Below, piece by piece: positions 22,378 through 32,337 of a stretch of 64,000 nt of DNA. Source of the DNA: Aquabacterium sp. (lineage in GTDB: Bacteria; Pseudomonadota; Gammaproteobacteria; Burkholderiales; Burkholderiaceae_C); the NCBI GenBank assembly GCA_023266355.1, contig JAHFQM010000005.1, positions 248,001 to 312,000 of the forward strand. Reading direction: 5' to 3'. A program made the position numbers and the translations under genes. Numbering within the stretch: the stretch's first letter is position 1; every line of letters begins with the position of its first letter. The notes under the pieces were generated by a model. It ran no database searches. It worked only from the letters and a program-made list of their open reading frames with translations, and was not told where the DNA came from.

Positions 22378-23193
22378 ATGATCCGCGTGCTGGGCTGCTA
22401 CGGGTCGATCGCGGCCCGCTGCCACACCACATCCTTCCTGCTGGACGACGACATCCTGATCGATGCCGGCAGCGGGGTGGGCGAGTTGCGCCTGGACGAA
22501 CTGGCCCGCATCGACCACATCCTCATCAGCCACAGCCACCTCGACCACGTCCTCAGCATCCCCTTGCTGGCCGACACGGTGATCAAGCTGCGCATGGGCA
22601 CTGGCGGACCTGCCCAGCTCAAGCCCATCCATGTGCACGCGCTGCCAGAAACCCTGGAGGCGCTGCGCCAGCACATCTTCAATGGCGTGATCTGGCCCGA
22701 TTTCACGCGGTTGCCCAGCGCGGCTCACCCCGTGCTGGTGTTCCACGAGGTGCAGGTGGGCCAGACGCTGCGCTTTGCCGCGCGCGGCGGCCAGACCGAC
22801 CGCCTGGTGCACGTGCTGCCAGCCGCCCACACCGTGCCGGCCGTGGGTTTCGGCGTGGACACGCCCCAGGGCTGGTGGGTGTTCACGGGCGACACGGGGC
22901 CCAACCCGGCGCTGTGGCAGGCCTTGAACGGACTGCGCATTGCCCAGCTGGTGATCGAGACGGCGTTTGGCAACGAAGAAGCGCACCTCGCGAACATCAG
23001 CGGCCACCTCTCGCCCGAGACCCTGGCCCAGGAGCTGGCGCAGTTGGACGGCGAGGTGAGCGTGTACATCACCCACCCCAAGCCAGGCGAGGTGCCGGCG
23101 GTGCTGTCACAGGTGCGCGCGCTGGACAGCCGGCACCGGATCGAGCCGCTGCGCGAGGGCCAGCGCTTCAATGTGCCGGCGGACGAAGGCTGA
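22378..23193 (+). CDS. MBL-fold class II 3',5'-cyclic-nucleotide phosphodiesterase-like protein
   Basis: The 271-residue metallo-beta-lactamase-fold protein starts MIRVLGCYGSIAARCHTTSF and has the metal motif ISHSHLDHVLSIPLL (about 55-69), a further His in PAAHTVPAVGF, and FTGDTGPN. This set fits class II cyclic nucleotide phosphodiesterases (PDE1/CpdP type). The substrate is not proven, and it could be a general MBL hydrolase. It lies 31 bases after the FHA gene and seems to close the signalling cassette, which would link Ser/Thr phosphorylation with a cyclic nucleotide. Confidence 0.82.
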   Translation: MIRVLGCYGSIAARCHTTSFLLDDDILIDAGSGVGELRLDELARIDHILISHSHLDHVLSIPLLADTVIKLRMGTGGPAQLKPIHVHALPETLEALRQHIFNGVIWPDFTRLPSAAHPVLVFHEVQVGQTLRFAARGGQTDRLVHVLPAAHTVPAVGFGVDTPQGWWVFTGDTGPNPALWQALNGLRIAQLVIETAFGNEEAHLANISGHLSPETLAQELAQLDGEVSVYITHPKPGEVPAVLSQVRALDSRHRIEPLREGQRFNVPADEG

Positions 23194-23204
23194 GCTGACG
23201 GGGC

Positions 23205-23240
23205 TGACAAAAATTGTCATCTCAAGCTGAGGATTGACAC
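23205..23240 (+). promoter_or_regulatory. Candidate PilR enhancer sites upstream of pilA
   Basis: The palindrome TGACAA-AAA-TTGTCA (23205-23219) and a further TGACAC (23235-23240) give three TGTC-type half sites. They lie about 105-155 bases upstream of the sigma-54 promoter at 23344. PilR of Pseudomonas binds repeated TGTC motifs in this position. The assignment is by analogy. Confidence 0.5.
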
Positions 23241-23343
23241 TTTCTGGCTCACACACAGAAACAACCCCGACCTGAACGGTCTCATCTGTTCGGATGCCCG
23301 CGGGAAAGCGCGCAGGAAATCACGGGTTTTCTGGGGCTGAAAG

Positions 23344-23360
23344 CTGGCACGCGGGCTGCA
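23344..23360 (+). promoter_or_regulatory. Sigma-54 promoter of pilA
   Basis: CTGGCACGCGGGCTGCA matches the -24/-12 consensus YTGGCACG-N4-TTGCW. The invariant GG (23346-23347) and GC (23358-23359) are both present, 10 bases apart. The predicted start near 23371 leaves a 76-base leader, which ends with AAGGAG before the pilA ATG. Confidence 0.7.
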
Positions 23361-23446
23361 CCTGTATTGGCATGCGCTCGGCGGTGCCGGGTGCTTCTAG
23401 CAAACCCTTTCTCTGACCAGCGGGCACATGCCCCAAGGAGTTGACC

Positions 23447-23947
23447 ATGAAGCGCGTCCAACAAGGTTTCACCCTCATCGAACTGATGATCGTCGTGGCG
23501 ATCATCGGCATTCTGGCGGCAGTGGCGCTGCCTGCGTATCAAAACTACATGAGCCGCTCGCAGGCCACCGAAGCTGTGGTGTTGTTGGGGGGCTTGAAGG
23601 TGCCCTTGGCTGAAGCCGTGGGCAATCTTCCACTGTCTGATGCATGCAGCACGGCTGACGCCGTCGCCGAGGTGAAAGATGCGGCGGGCGTCATCACTAC
23701 GCCCTCAAAGGCTGCTGGTGCCTTGAATGCAAGCAACGGTTTGGTGTTGGCCGGCAAGTATGTTGGTACTATCGCTCCTACCGTGAACGGCAACGAATGC
23801 AAGCTCAAGGCGACCTTCAAGGCAGATACGAACTCCTCTATTGCGAACAAGTATGTTGAGTTCACATACACCTCTTCCAACGGGAGCTGGAGTTGCAAGA
23901 CAGATCTGGACGCCAAGGTGAAGCCGTCTAGCTGCGACAAGGTTTAA
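23447..23947 (+). CDS. pilA: Type IV major pilin PilA
   Basis: The 166-residue class IVa prepilin starts [20 protein letters not shown]. PilD would cut after Gly8 and methylate Phe9, and Glu13 of the mature-helix motif is present. The hydrophobic helix is followed by a variable globular domain. The last two cysteines (WSC...SSC) should form the C-terminal disulphide loop. Ribosome-binding site AAGGAG lies 6 bases before the ATG. The gene is clearly less GC-rich than its neighbours (31 of 60 bases G+C at 23761-23820), which is common for pilins under surface selection. No other pilin or pilin-glycosylation gene is adjacent. Confidence 0.96.
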   Translation: MKRVQQGFTLIELMIVVAIIGILAAVALPAYQNYMSRSQATEAVVLLGGLKVPLAEAVGNLPLSDACSTADAVAEVKDAAGVITTPSKAAGALNASNGLVLAGKYVGTIAPTVNGNECKLKATFKADTNSSIANKYVEFTYTSSNGSWSCKTDLDAKVKPSSCDKV

Positions 23948-23976
23948 TGCAATAGCAACCTCTCTCCAAGAGTGAT

Positions 23977-24005
23977 GCCTGGGCACGAAAGTGCTCAGGC
24001 TTTTT
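23977..24005 (+). terminator. Intrinsic terminator after pilA
   Basis: GCCTGGGCAC (23977-23986), a GAAA tetraloop and GTGCTCAGGC form a 10-bp stem with one G-T pair, followed by TTTTT. It is a strong terminator. Confidence 0.9.
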
Positions 24006-24085
24006 GCGTTTTGGTCGTGGTGTTTGTGGTTTTGGAAGCAGCTGCGCTGCGATCAACCTGAGATTCAAAGAAGGCGGAGCAACCT

Positions 24086-25132
24086 TCACCCCACCCCCAG
24101 CTCACGCGCAATGTCGGGCTCCACCCGCTCAAGTGCCTTCACCCCTTCTATCGCCCGCTTTCGCCATCCGGGGCCTCGGCTCAAGGCATCGGCCCAGGCA
24201 TCCTGCAGGGCATCCGGATCGTTGGCCACGAAGTAGGCCATCAGTGCGGCGGCCTGCGCCAAGTCTTTGCTGACCTTGGCCTTGAACGCGCCGGCGCGCT
24301 CCCCAATGATCAGCAGCTTGTGCACGGCATAGCGCTGCGGTGCGGGCAGGTTCACCACCACGCAGCGGCCTGTCGGGTCGAACAGCGTGGTTTGTTGAAC
24401 ATCCTCCAGCGAGAATTCCATGAACCGCAGTGGCTGCAGGGCCACGTCGAGGTTGGTGATGCGTATCGGGTCTTCGCTGTCGGAGGTTCGTGGGGTCAAG
24501 AAGTCGATCTGAAACTCCGGTTCATCGCGGTGTTTGTATGAGGCGCCTGCCTGGCCTCGGTACTGCACCAGGGGCAAGAAGCCGCCTTCCATCGTCGTCA
24601 GTGCCGAATGTGGCTGGGCCGTGATGTCGGCGGGCAGGGCAATCGACACATTGCGCCCGGCGTGGGCGAAGTCGATGTCAGATGTCTGGTCAGGGCTGTG
24701 CCATCGCACCCCCAGTTGGTTGGCATAGGCCAGGAAGGCATGCGTGCCGATCAACACACCGCCAGCGCGAAAGAACCCGAACTCGTTGAGCCGCAAGATG
24801 ACGCTGAGGTGTTTGCGCTGGATGGGCTCACAACCCAATGCCTGTGCAGATTTGGCCAATGGCTTGAGCTTGTCCAGTGGCGCTTGCTGACCTGCCTTGG
24901 CGATCAGTTCCTTGACCGCCGCGGTGTCAGGACCAACATAGATTTGCCGCACCGAGCTGGCGTTTTCTCGGTACGCAAAGTACCACTGCCGAGAACCCTT
25001 CACCATCTTCGCCGCGAAGCTGCCTTGCAGATGGGACACGTCACGCGACAACTCCGTGGCCATGGCGGCGGTTTGCAGTTGCGCGAAAGCGGTGGCTGCA
25101 GAAACGGGCAAATCTGTGAATGGTGCGCTCAT
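24086..25132 (-). CDS. Nucleotidyltransferase-fold protein (GSU2403 / NTP_transf_8-like)
   Basis: The 348-residue protein has a central nucleotidyltransferase-like core: [13 protein letters not shown] (about 120-132) followed by a double-acidic motif in QTSDIDFAH (about 150). A later acidic strand FQIDFLTPR may supply the third carboxylate. The N-terminal 100 residues contain [20 protein letters not shown]. The C-terminal 90 are helical and end with [17 protein letters not shown]. This matches the GSU2403-type family of unknown role, related by fold to MNT/AbiEii proteins. The start at 25132 lies only 7 bases from a palindromic element. It is visibly less GC-rich than the flanking tkt, lies on the opposite strand to both neighbours, and has no partner gene. 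It looks acquired. Confidence 0.72.
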   Translation of the reverse strand: MSAPFTDLPVSAATAFAQLQTAAMATELSRDVSHLQGSFAAKMVKGSRQWYFAYRENASSVRQIYVGPDTAAVKELIAKAGQQAPLDKLKPLAKSAQALGCEPIQRKHLSVILRLNEFGFFRAGGVLIGTHAFLAYANQLGVRWHSPDQTSDIDFAHAGRNVSIALPADITAQPHSALTTMEGGFLPLVQYRGQAGASYKHRDEPEFQIDFLTPRTSDSEDPIRITNLDVALQPLRFMEFSLEDVQQTTLFDPTGRCVVVNLPAPQRYAVHKLLIIGERAGAFKAKVSKDLAQAAALMAYFVANDPDALQDAWADALSRGPGWRKRAIEGVKALERVEPDIARELGVG

Positions 25133-25139
25133 GCTGCGT

Positions 25140-25167
25140 TATACAACATTGTTGTTTTTGTTGTATA
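25140..25167. promoter_or_regulatory. Palindromic operator-like element upstream of the nucleotidyltransferase gene
   Basis: TATACAACA (25140-25148) and TGTTGTATA (25159-25167) form perfect 9-bp inverted arms around a 10-base spacer. A nested ACAACA-T-TGTTGT palindrome lies at 25143-25155. On the minus strand TATAAC, a good -10 hexamer, falls inside the arm 6 bases before the ATG, so the transcript may be leaderless. A binding site for an autorepressor is inferred. Confidence 0.55.
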
Positions 25168-25278
25168 GCTTGTGCGCCGCCCTTGCACTGGCTTACGCTG
25201 TGCCCGCCAAGCCACCGACGGTCAGCATCCCCCGAGCGCGCTAAAATCCAGGGTTTCCCGCAGCCACCCACGCCCACC

Positions 25279-27324
25279 ATGCCCCAAACCACCAAGAACA
25301 TCACCGCCATGGCCAACGCCATCCGTGCTCTGGCGATGGACGCTGTCCAGCAAGCCAATTCGGGCCACCCTGGCGCGCCGATGGGCATGGCCGACATGGC
25401 CGTGGCGTTGTGGGGCCGTCACCTGCGCCACAACCCGGCGCAGCCGCTGTGGGCCGACCGTGACCGCTTCGTGCTGTCCAACGGCCACGCCTCGATGCTG
25501 ATCTATGCCCTGCTGCACCTGTCGGGCTACGAGTTGTCCATCGACGACCTCAAGGCCTTCCGCCAGATGCACAGCAAGACGCCGGGTCACCCGGAAGTCG
25601 GCGTGACGCCGGGCGTCGAGACCACCACCGGCCCGCTGGGGCAGGGCATCACCAACGCCGTGGGCATGGCCCTGGCCGAGAAGCTGCTGGCCACCGAGTT
25701 CAACCGTCCCGGTCACGCCATCGTCAACCACAACACCTACGCCTTCCTGGGCGATGGCTGCCTGATGGAAGGCATCAGCCACGAGGCCGTGGCCCTGGCC
25801 GGCGCCTGGAAGCTGAACAAGCTGATCGCGCTGTACGACGACAACGGCATTTCCATCGACGGCCAAGTCACGCCCTGGTTCATCGACAATACGCCCCGGC
25901 GCTTCGAAGCTTGCGGTTGGAACGTCATCGGCCCGGTCGATGGCCATGACGTGGACGCCGTCGATGGCGCCATCACCAAGGCCAAGCTGTCGGCCGACAA
26001 GCCCACCCTGATCGTCTGCAAGACCCACATCGGCAAGGGCTCGCCCAACCGCGCGAACACGGCCAAGGCCCACGGCGAGCCGCTGGGTGGCGACGAGATC
26101 AAGCTGACCCGCGAAACCATCGGCTGGTCGCACGACGCCTTCGTCATCCCCGACGAAGTCTATGCCGACTGGAACGCCCAGGCCGACGGCGACGCCCTGG
26201 TGGCCGACTGGAACACCCGCTTCGAGGCCTACAAGGCCCTGTTCCCGACCGAGGCCGCCGAGTTCCTGCGCCGCATGGCCGGTGAGCTGCCCGCCAACTT
26301 CCCCGAGATCGCCGTGCAAGCCGTGGCCGCTGCCCACGACAAGGCCGAGACCGTGGCAAGCCGCAAGGCCAGCCAGATCGCGCTGGAGTTCTTCACCGCC
26401 GCCATCCCCGAGATGCTGGGCGGCTCGGCCGACCTGACCGGCTCGAACCTGACCAACACCAAGAGCACCCCGGCTTTCCGCGTGGACGAGACCGGTGCCG
26501 TGGTCACCACCGATGGCAAGCCCGGCCGCCACATCAACTACGGTGTGCGCGAGTTCGGCATGGCCGCCATCATGAACGGCGTGACGCTGCATGGCGGCTA
26601 CATCCCCTACGCCGGCACCTTCCTGACCTTCAGCGACTACAGCCGCAACGCCATCCGCATGGCCGCGCTGATGAAGCAGCGCGTCATCCACGTGTTCACG
26701 CACGACTCCATCGGCCTGGGTGAAGACGGCCCGACCCACCAGTCGGTCGAGCACGCCGCCAGCCTGCGCCTGATCCCCGGTCTGGACGTCTGGCGTCCGG
26801 CCGACACGACCGAAACCGCCGTGGCCTGGACCATCGCCCTGGCCAACAAGCACCGCCCCTCGGCGCTGTTGCTGTCCCGCCAGAACCTGCCCTACGCCCC
26901 CAAGCAAGATGCGGATGTCATCACGCAAGGCGCGTATGTCCTGGCCGAACCCGCAGAAGTGGGGTTGAAGAAGAAGGCCGTTGCCGTGATCATCGCGACC
27001 GGCTCGGAAGTGCAACTGGCCCTGCATGCCCAGGCCGAACTCGCCAAGCGCGGCGTGCCGGTGCGCGTGGTTTCCATGCCCTCGACCTCCGTGTTCGACC
27101 GCCAGGACGTCGCCTACAAGAAGGCCGTGCTGCCGCCGAAGCTGCCCCGCGTGGCGGTGGAAGCTGGCGTCACCGATTTCTGGTGGAAGTACGGCGTGGA
27201 CGCGGTGGTCGGCATCGACACCTACGGCGAGTCGGCCCCGGCTGGCGTGCTGTTCAAGCATTTCGGCCTCACGCCCGAAAACGTCACGGCCACCGTCCTC
27301 AAGGTGCTGGCCAAGAAGAAGTGA
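25279..27324 (+). CDS. tkt: Transketolase
   Basis: The 681-residue thiamine-diphosphate enzyme moves two-carbon units between sugar phosphates in the pentose-phosphate and Calvin-type pathways. It begins with the family start [22 protein letters not shown] after a 12-residue lead. It shows the ThDP/Mg motif [13 protein letters not shown]...DDNGISIDG, the pyrimidine-binding domain with [13 protein letters not shown], and [19 protein letters not shown]. The conserved His residues for substrate are present. The ATG at 25279 is preceded by CCCACC rather than a clear ribosome-binding site. gap follows after 68 bases in the same direction. Confidence 0.98.
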   Translation: MPQTTKNITAMANAIRALAMDAVQQANSGHPGAPMGMADMAVALWGRHLRHNPAQPLWADRDRFVLSNGHASMLIYALLHLSGYELSIDDLKAFRQMHSKTPGHPEVGVTPGVETTTGPLGQGITNAVGMALAEKLLATEFNRPGHAIVNHNTYAFLGDGCLMEGISHEAVALAGAWKLNKLIALYDDNGISIDGQVTPWFIDNTPRRFEACGWNVIGPVDGHDVDAVDGAITKAKLSADKPTLIVCKTHIGKGSPNRANTAKAHGEPLGGDEIKLTRETIGWSHDAFVIPDEVYADWNAQADGDALVADWNTRFEAYKALFPTEAAEFLRRMAGELPANFPEIAVQAVAAAHDKAETVASRKASQIALEFFTAAIPEMLGGSADLTGSNLTNTKSTPAFRVDETGAVVTTDGKPGRHINYGVREFGMAAIMNGVTLHGGYIPYAGTFLTFSDYSRNAIRMAALMKQRVIHVFTHDSIGLGEDGPTHQSVEHAASLRLIPGLDVWRPADTTETAVAWTIALANKHRPSALLLSRQNLPYAPKQDADVITQGAYVLAEPAEVGLKKKAVAVIIATGSEVQLALHAQAELAKRGVPVRVVSMPSTSVFDRQDVAYKKAVLPPKLPRVAVEAGVTDFWWKYGVDAVVGIDTYGESAPAGVLFKHFGLTPENVTATVLKVLAKKK

Positions 27325-27350
27325 GCTGCGGCTCCCGACCCTGACCCTGA

Positions 27351-28397
<1,047 letters not shown>

Positions 28398-28457
28398 GCG
28401 AGCCCCTCGCCATGTGAAAATCGGTAAACAACGCGTGAAGCGTTGACTTGTACCGCG

Positions 28458-28480
28458 AAGGCCCCCAAGTGGGGCCTTTT
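28458..28480 (+). terminator. Intrinsic terminator after gap
   Basis: AAGGCCCC (28458-28465), loop CAAGT, and GGGGCCTT followed by TT form a compact stem with a T run, 60 bases after the gap stop. The rest of the gap to 28609 holds no gene I can recognise. Confidence 0.85.
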
Positions 28481-28609
28481 CCATTTGACTCCAGATGCAA
28501 CATGGCCGACAACAGGTGTCAGGACGTGCTTGTTTGCACCTTTGCGGTGCCACCCCGGGCGACATAATTTCGCCGACATGTTGCGTCAGTGCTGGTTCAG
28601 GAGTTACGT

Positions 28610-30586
28610 GTGAACGCTGGTCGAAAAGGGCTTGGGCGCCCGGGTGAGTTTGCTGCCACGTGGGTGCGCCGCGGTGGCGCGCTGGCCTGTGTGCTGGGGC
28701 TGGCCCTGGGCGCTGCGGGTGCGTGGGCCCAAGGTGTTGCTGCCGCACCTGCCGAGCGCCTGGCGCTGGGACTGATCGTCAAGCTCAAGGACAGCCAAGT
28801 GAACTCCGTGGTGCGCCTGCCGGCCAGCGTGCGCCCCTCCGACACGGCCCAGGCCCAGCGCTTGCGCATGGCTGCGGCCACCAACCGCAAGCGCGTTGGC
28901 TTCCTGGTGCAAAAGCCCACGGCTTATGGCGCCCATGTGATCCACCAGGGCCACTACACGACGGTGGCCGAGGCCGAGGCCGAAGCGGCGAAGTTGCGGC
29001 TGGACCCGGATGTGGAGTGGGTGGTGGTGAACCAGATGGAGAGGGCTGCTGCGGGGGTCACCTTTCCCGCTTCCCCCGGCGGTGCGTACAGTTCCCACCA
29101 GTGGATGCAGCGGCGCGACACACTGGGCGCTGAAACGGGTGTGGGCCCTGGCGTGGCGAATTTTCGCAAAGCCTGGGACACGCTGAATGCAGCGCCGGTG
29201 AACCTTTCGCCCGTGGTGGTGGCCGTGCTGGACACGGGCAAGTTGAGTCATCCCGACCTCGACGCGCGCATGCTGCAGGGCTACGACTTTGTCTCCGAGG
29301 TGGGTTTCTCGCGGGATGGCAATGGACTCGACGCTGATCCTACCGACCCTGGCGACTACCTGCTCCAGTCAGAGATCAACGCCAACCCGAACCTTTACGG
29401 CAGCAATTGCACAGCGCACAGCAGTTCCTGGCATGGCACCTCGGTGATGTCCATGCTCACGCCACTGGCCGACAGCACCTTCATGGGTCCGGGAGCCCTC
29501 AGCATGCTGCCGGCAGACAAGGCCAAGGTGCTGCCCGTGCGCATTGGCGGCACCTGTGGCGCATTAGTCAGCGACATCATAGAAGGCATGCTGTGGTCTG
29601 CGGGTGTGGACTACCAAGGCTCGCCCGCACGCAACCCTAACCCGGCGCGTGTCATCAACCTGAGCTTCGGCGGCGAGGGGTCATGCCAGACGGGGGACGA
29701 ACGCGATGTGCTGTATCGCCAGACCGTTGCCACATTGCGCAGCAAGGGCGCACTGGTGGTGGCGTCGGCGGGCAATGGCGACAATTTGTCTGGGGCGGCT
29801 GGCTACGTCGGGCCGACCCGGCCAGCCAGTTGTCCGGGCGTCATCGCAGTCACAGCGCTCCGCTACGACGGCAGCAAGGCCTCTTACGCCAACACGGTTG
29901 ATGGCTCGGTCACACGTCGCGCGCAGGGCTACTACGGCCTGGCCGTGGCTGGGGGGGATTTGATCACGTCCAACTCGGCACAGAGTTTGAATCTGCTGAC
30001 GAACATCGGCGACACCACCGCGAACTCCAGCATTGCCACCGGCTTCAAGCTGGAAAACGATGTTTGTGCCAACGGAGGCTGCACCGTGACCGAAGGCACC
30101 AGCTTCGCTGCGCCTCAAGTGGCTGCGGTGGCGGCGTTGGTGCTGTCGGTGGCGCCCAGCTTGACGACGGACCAGCTGACCGATCTTCTTTTGAATGCAG
30201 CGTCGGCCCACTCGTCCGTCGGACTGCCGCTCTGCACCGCGTACACGTCCTCAGTACCCAACTGCAGGTGCACTGATACCACCTGCGGCAAGGGCGTGCT
30301 TGATGCAGACGTGGCTTTGGCCGCCGCCATCACTTACGTGCAAAACAACCCGGGCGCAACGGCCTTCGCTGCGCCCGAACTGAGTGCCACTTACTTCACC
30401 CCCGAACGCTTGAAGTCCAGTAGCAAAAGCGGTGGCGGCGGCGGTGCCTCCGACGACCTCAGCCTCTTGGCGCTGCTGGCCGCTGTGCTGGGCCTGACCT
30501 GGTGGCGCTGGCGCTCGGACGCTCAGGCCCGTGCCTTGCGCGCCGTGCGCATCCAGGGCGACAGGCTCAAGGGCGACAGGCGCTGA
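28610..30586 (+). CDS. Secreted S8 (subtilisin-like) serine protease with GlyGly-CTERM tail
   Basis: The 658-residue protein starts at a GTG 6 bases after CAGGAG. A signal peptide (about 20-42, ending GAAGAWAQG) and a pro-region lead to the catalytic triad: Asp208 in VVAVLDTG, His275 in SSWHGTSV, and Ser498 in GTSFAAPQVAA. The oxyanion Asn is in ASAGNGDNL. The C terminus has SKSGGGGGASDDL (near 605), then a hydrophobic segment LSLLALLAAVLGLTWW and Arg-rich WRWRSDAQ. This is a GlyGly-CTERM sorting signal, a target of rhombosortase, for cell-surface anchoring and release. Here the Arg cluster is followed by about 27 extra charged residues (ARALRAVRIQGDRLKGDRR). Its end overlaps the SPOR gene by 20 bases. 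Confidence 0.93.
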   Translation: MNAGRKGLGRPGEFAATWVRRGGALACVLGLALGAAGAWAQGVAAAPAERLALGLIVKLKDSQVNSVVRLPASVRPSDTAQAQRLRMAAATNRKRVGFLVQKPTAYGAHVIHQGHYTTVAEAEAEAAKLRLDPDVEWVVVNQMERAAAGVTFPASPGGAYSSHQWMQRRDTLGAETGVGPGVANFRKAWDTLNAAPVNLSPVVVAVLDTGKLSHPDLDARMLQGYDFVSEVGFSRDGNGLDADPTDPGDYLLQSEINANPNLYGSNCTAHSSSWHGTSVMSMLTPLADSTFMGPGALSMLPADKAKVLPVRIGGTCGALVSDIIEGMLWSAGVDYQGSPARNPNPARVINLSFGGEGSCQTGDERDVLYRQTVATLRSKGALVVASAGNGDNLSGAAGYVGPTRPASCPGVIAVTALRYDGSKASYANTVDGSVTRRAQGYYGLAVAGGDLITSNSAQSLNLLTNIGDTTANSSIATGFKLENDVCANGGCTVTEGTSFAAPQVAAVAALVLSVAPSLTTDQLTDLLLNAASAHSSVGLPLCTAYTSSVPNCRCTDTTCGKGVLDADVALAAAITYVQNNPGATAFAAPELSATYFTPERLKSSSKSGGGGGASDDLSLLALLAAVLGLTWWRWRSDAQARALRAVRIQGDRLKGDRR

Positions 30587-31349
30587 ACGCTTTGCCTTGC
30601 GGCAGCTTGATGGCCGACAGGGCCACTTGCGTGGGTTGTGAAGCCTGAGGGACGCGCACCAGTTGCAGCTCGGCCTCGGGGCGCAGGACCACGATGCGTG
30701 CGGTGCGGATGCCTCGCAGCTTCACGGTCGCCAGGCCGCTTTGGGCATCTGCCAGGCTGGTGTGGCGGCCCAGCGAGAGGCCGTGCGCGAGCGCCGCTGG
30801 CGCGCTGATTTCCTCGAAATTCAGGCCCTTGATGCGGCGCAGCTCGCTGAGCTTCTTCGCGTACAGCTCGTCGTCGGCGTAGGGGCCCATGTACACCAGC
30901 CAGATGCCCGAGATGGGCACGGCTTGGGTGGACCACGCGTCAGCGGGCAGTTGCGCCTTGAGCGTCGAGCCGACCTGGGCCATGTCTTCGCTGCGGAAGG
31001 GGCCGGCCTGCAGGCAGATGCCCGCGGCTGTGGCCGGCGGGGTCATGGCAGACGCCGCCGTGGCGCCTGAGGCTGCGCTGGATGCGGCATGCGATGCGTC
31101 CGATGCAGCCGAAGCGGCACCGGGCATGGCATCCGCCGCAGGCGTGGCCTCGCTGGCCGCCGTGCCAGGGCTCGCGGCCTGGGCACCGTTCAGCACAGCG
31201 ATGCGATCGGCATGGAGCTGTTGCTGCAGCCGGGCGGGCTCGTGCTGGGCGTCGGGTTGCACGCCCACCAGGGGCTTGAGCCAGCCCTGGCTCCAGGCCA
31301 GGAAGGCGGCGTTGACGGCGAACAGGATCAGCACCAGGTAGCGCAGCAT
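30567..31349 (-). CDS. SPOR-domain membrane protein
   Basis: The 260-residue protein has one N-terminal membrane segment (MLRYLVLILFAVNAAFLAWS), an Ala/Ser/Pro-rich linker (about 55-105), and a C-terminal SPOR-like fold (about 107-170; ICLQAGPFRSEDMAQVGS, IWLVYMGPYADDELYAKK). SPOR domains bind denuded peptidoglycan at the division septum. The C-terminal 80 residues do not fit a known family. It lies 49 bases downstream of birA, a frequent Burkholderiales neighbour. Its 3' end overlaps the convergent protease gene. Confidence 0.78.
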   Translation of the reverse strand: MLRYLVLILFAVNAAFLAWSQGWLKPLVGVQPDAQHEPARLQQQLHADRIAVLNGAQAASPGTAASEATPAADAMPGAASAASDASHAASSAASGATAASAMTPPATAAGICLQAGPFRSEDMAQVGSTLKAQLPADAWSTQAVPISGIWLVYMGPYADDELYAKKLSELRRIKGLNFEEISAPAALAHGLSLGRHTSLADAQSGLATVKLRGIRTARIVVLRPEAELQLVRVPQASQPTQVALSAIKLPQGKAFSACRP

Positions 31350-31397
31350 GGGGCGGGTGTGTGGTTGGACCGGGAAGGTGGGTGAGTCGCCAGGGCC

Positions 31398-32306
31398 TCA
31401 GGCGGGGCGCACGCTGACGTCGCCAGCGTGCCAGCGTTGGAGGCCCGAGGCAGTATGCACGAGCAGGGCACCGCTGTCGTCCACGCCCTGGGCGGTGCCT
31501 GTCTCATCGGGCTGTGGGGTGCCGGGTGACGCGGCCCCCGCAGCTGGCGGCAGGCTGGCGGCCGAGGTCCACAGCTGCACCGGCTGGCCCAGCAGCACGT
31601 CGCGGCGGGCATAGGCTGCTTGCAGCGGGGCAAAACCCTGGCGCTCGAAGGCCTGTGTGGCTTGGAGCAAGGCCGGCACCAGCCAGCCCCACACATCGCC
31701 CAGGCTGGGCGCCGGCGAGGGCAGCCAGGCCGAACCCGACACCGCGGCACCCGGCTGGACGTTCAGGCCCACACCGATGACGACCCAGCGTTGCCCTTCG
31801 GTCAGGCCTGGGGCCGGGGTGGCTTCGATCAGGATGCCGCCAAGCTTGCGCGTGCCCAGCCACAGGTCGTTGGGCCATTTCAGGCCGATGGCCGGGGGCA
31901 CGGGTGCGTGGCCGTGCGACGGGTGGCGGGCCTGCAAGCCCGCGTCGAGCGCATCGGCCAGGGCCAGGCCCACGGCCAGCGACAGCGCGCTGCCACCGCC
32001 CGGCACGGCGTCCAGTTGCAGGGGCAGGCCCAGGGAGAAGGTCAGGGTGTCGCCCGGGCGGGCTTCCCAGCTGCGGCCTCGGCGTCCGCGTCCTGCGGTC
32101 TGGCGCACGGCCACCATCGCGGTCGGCCAGACCTCGCCACGCCGGCCCTGGGCCATCAGCGCGGTGTTGGTCGATGCCGCCTCGGGCACGACGTCCAGCA
32201 CCAGCCCGGGCGTGGTGGGCGCGCAAGCCAGCCACAGGCGCTCGGCGGCCTGGTTCAGGTCGGCCAGGATCGGCGCCAGGTCTGCCGTGCTTGGGGGGGT
32301 GTCCAT
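31398..32306 (-). CDS. birA: Biotin--[acetyl-CoA-carboxylase] ligase, monofunctional
   Basis: The 302-residue enzyme attaches biotin to the BCCP subunit of acetyl-CoA carboxylase. It shows the biotinyl-AMP loop GRGRRGRSW (about 72-80), KWPNDLWL (about 142), and GGILIE, and a C-terminal SH3-like end (GALLVHTASGLQRWHAGDVSVRP). It lacks the N-terminal winged-helix DNA-binding domain of E. coli BirA, so it is not a repressor. coaX, which commonly follows birA in this order of bacteria, is absent here. Confidence 0.93.
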   Translation of the reverse strand: MDTPPSTADLAPILADLNQAAERLWLACAPTTPGLVLDVVPEAASTNTALMAQGRRGEVWPTAMVAVRQTAGRGRRGRSWEARPGDTLTFSLGLPLQLDAVPGGGSALSLAVGLALADALDAGLQARHPSHGHAPVPPAIGLKWPNDLWLGTRKLGGILIEATPAPGLTEGQRWVVIGVGLNVQPGAAVSGSAWLPSPAPSLGDVWGWLVPALLQATQAFERQGFAPLQAAYARRDVLLGQPVQLWTSAASLPPAAGAASPGTPQPDETGTAQGVDDSGALLVHTASGLQRWHAGDVSVRPA

Positions 32307-32337
32307 GCGCGTTGGCGGTGGTGCGCAGCGCCGAGGG

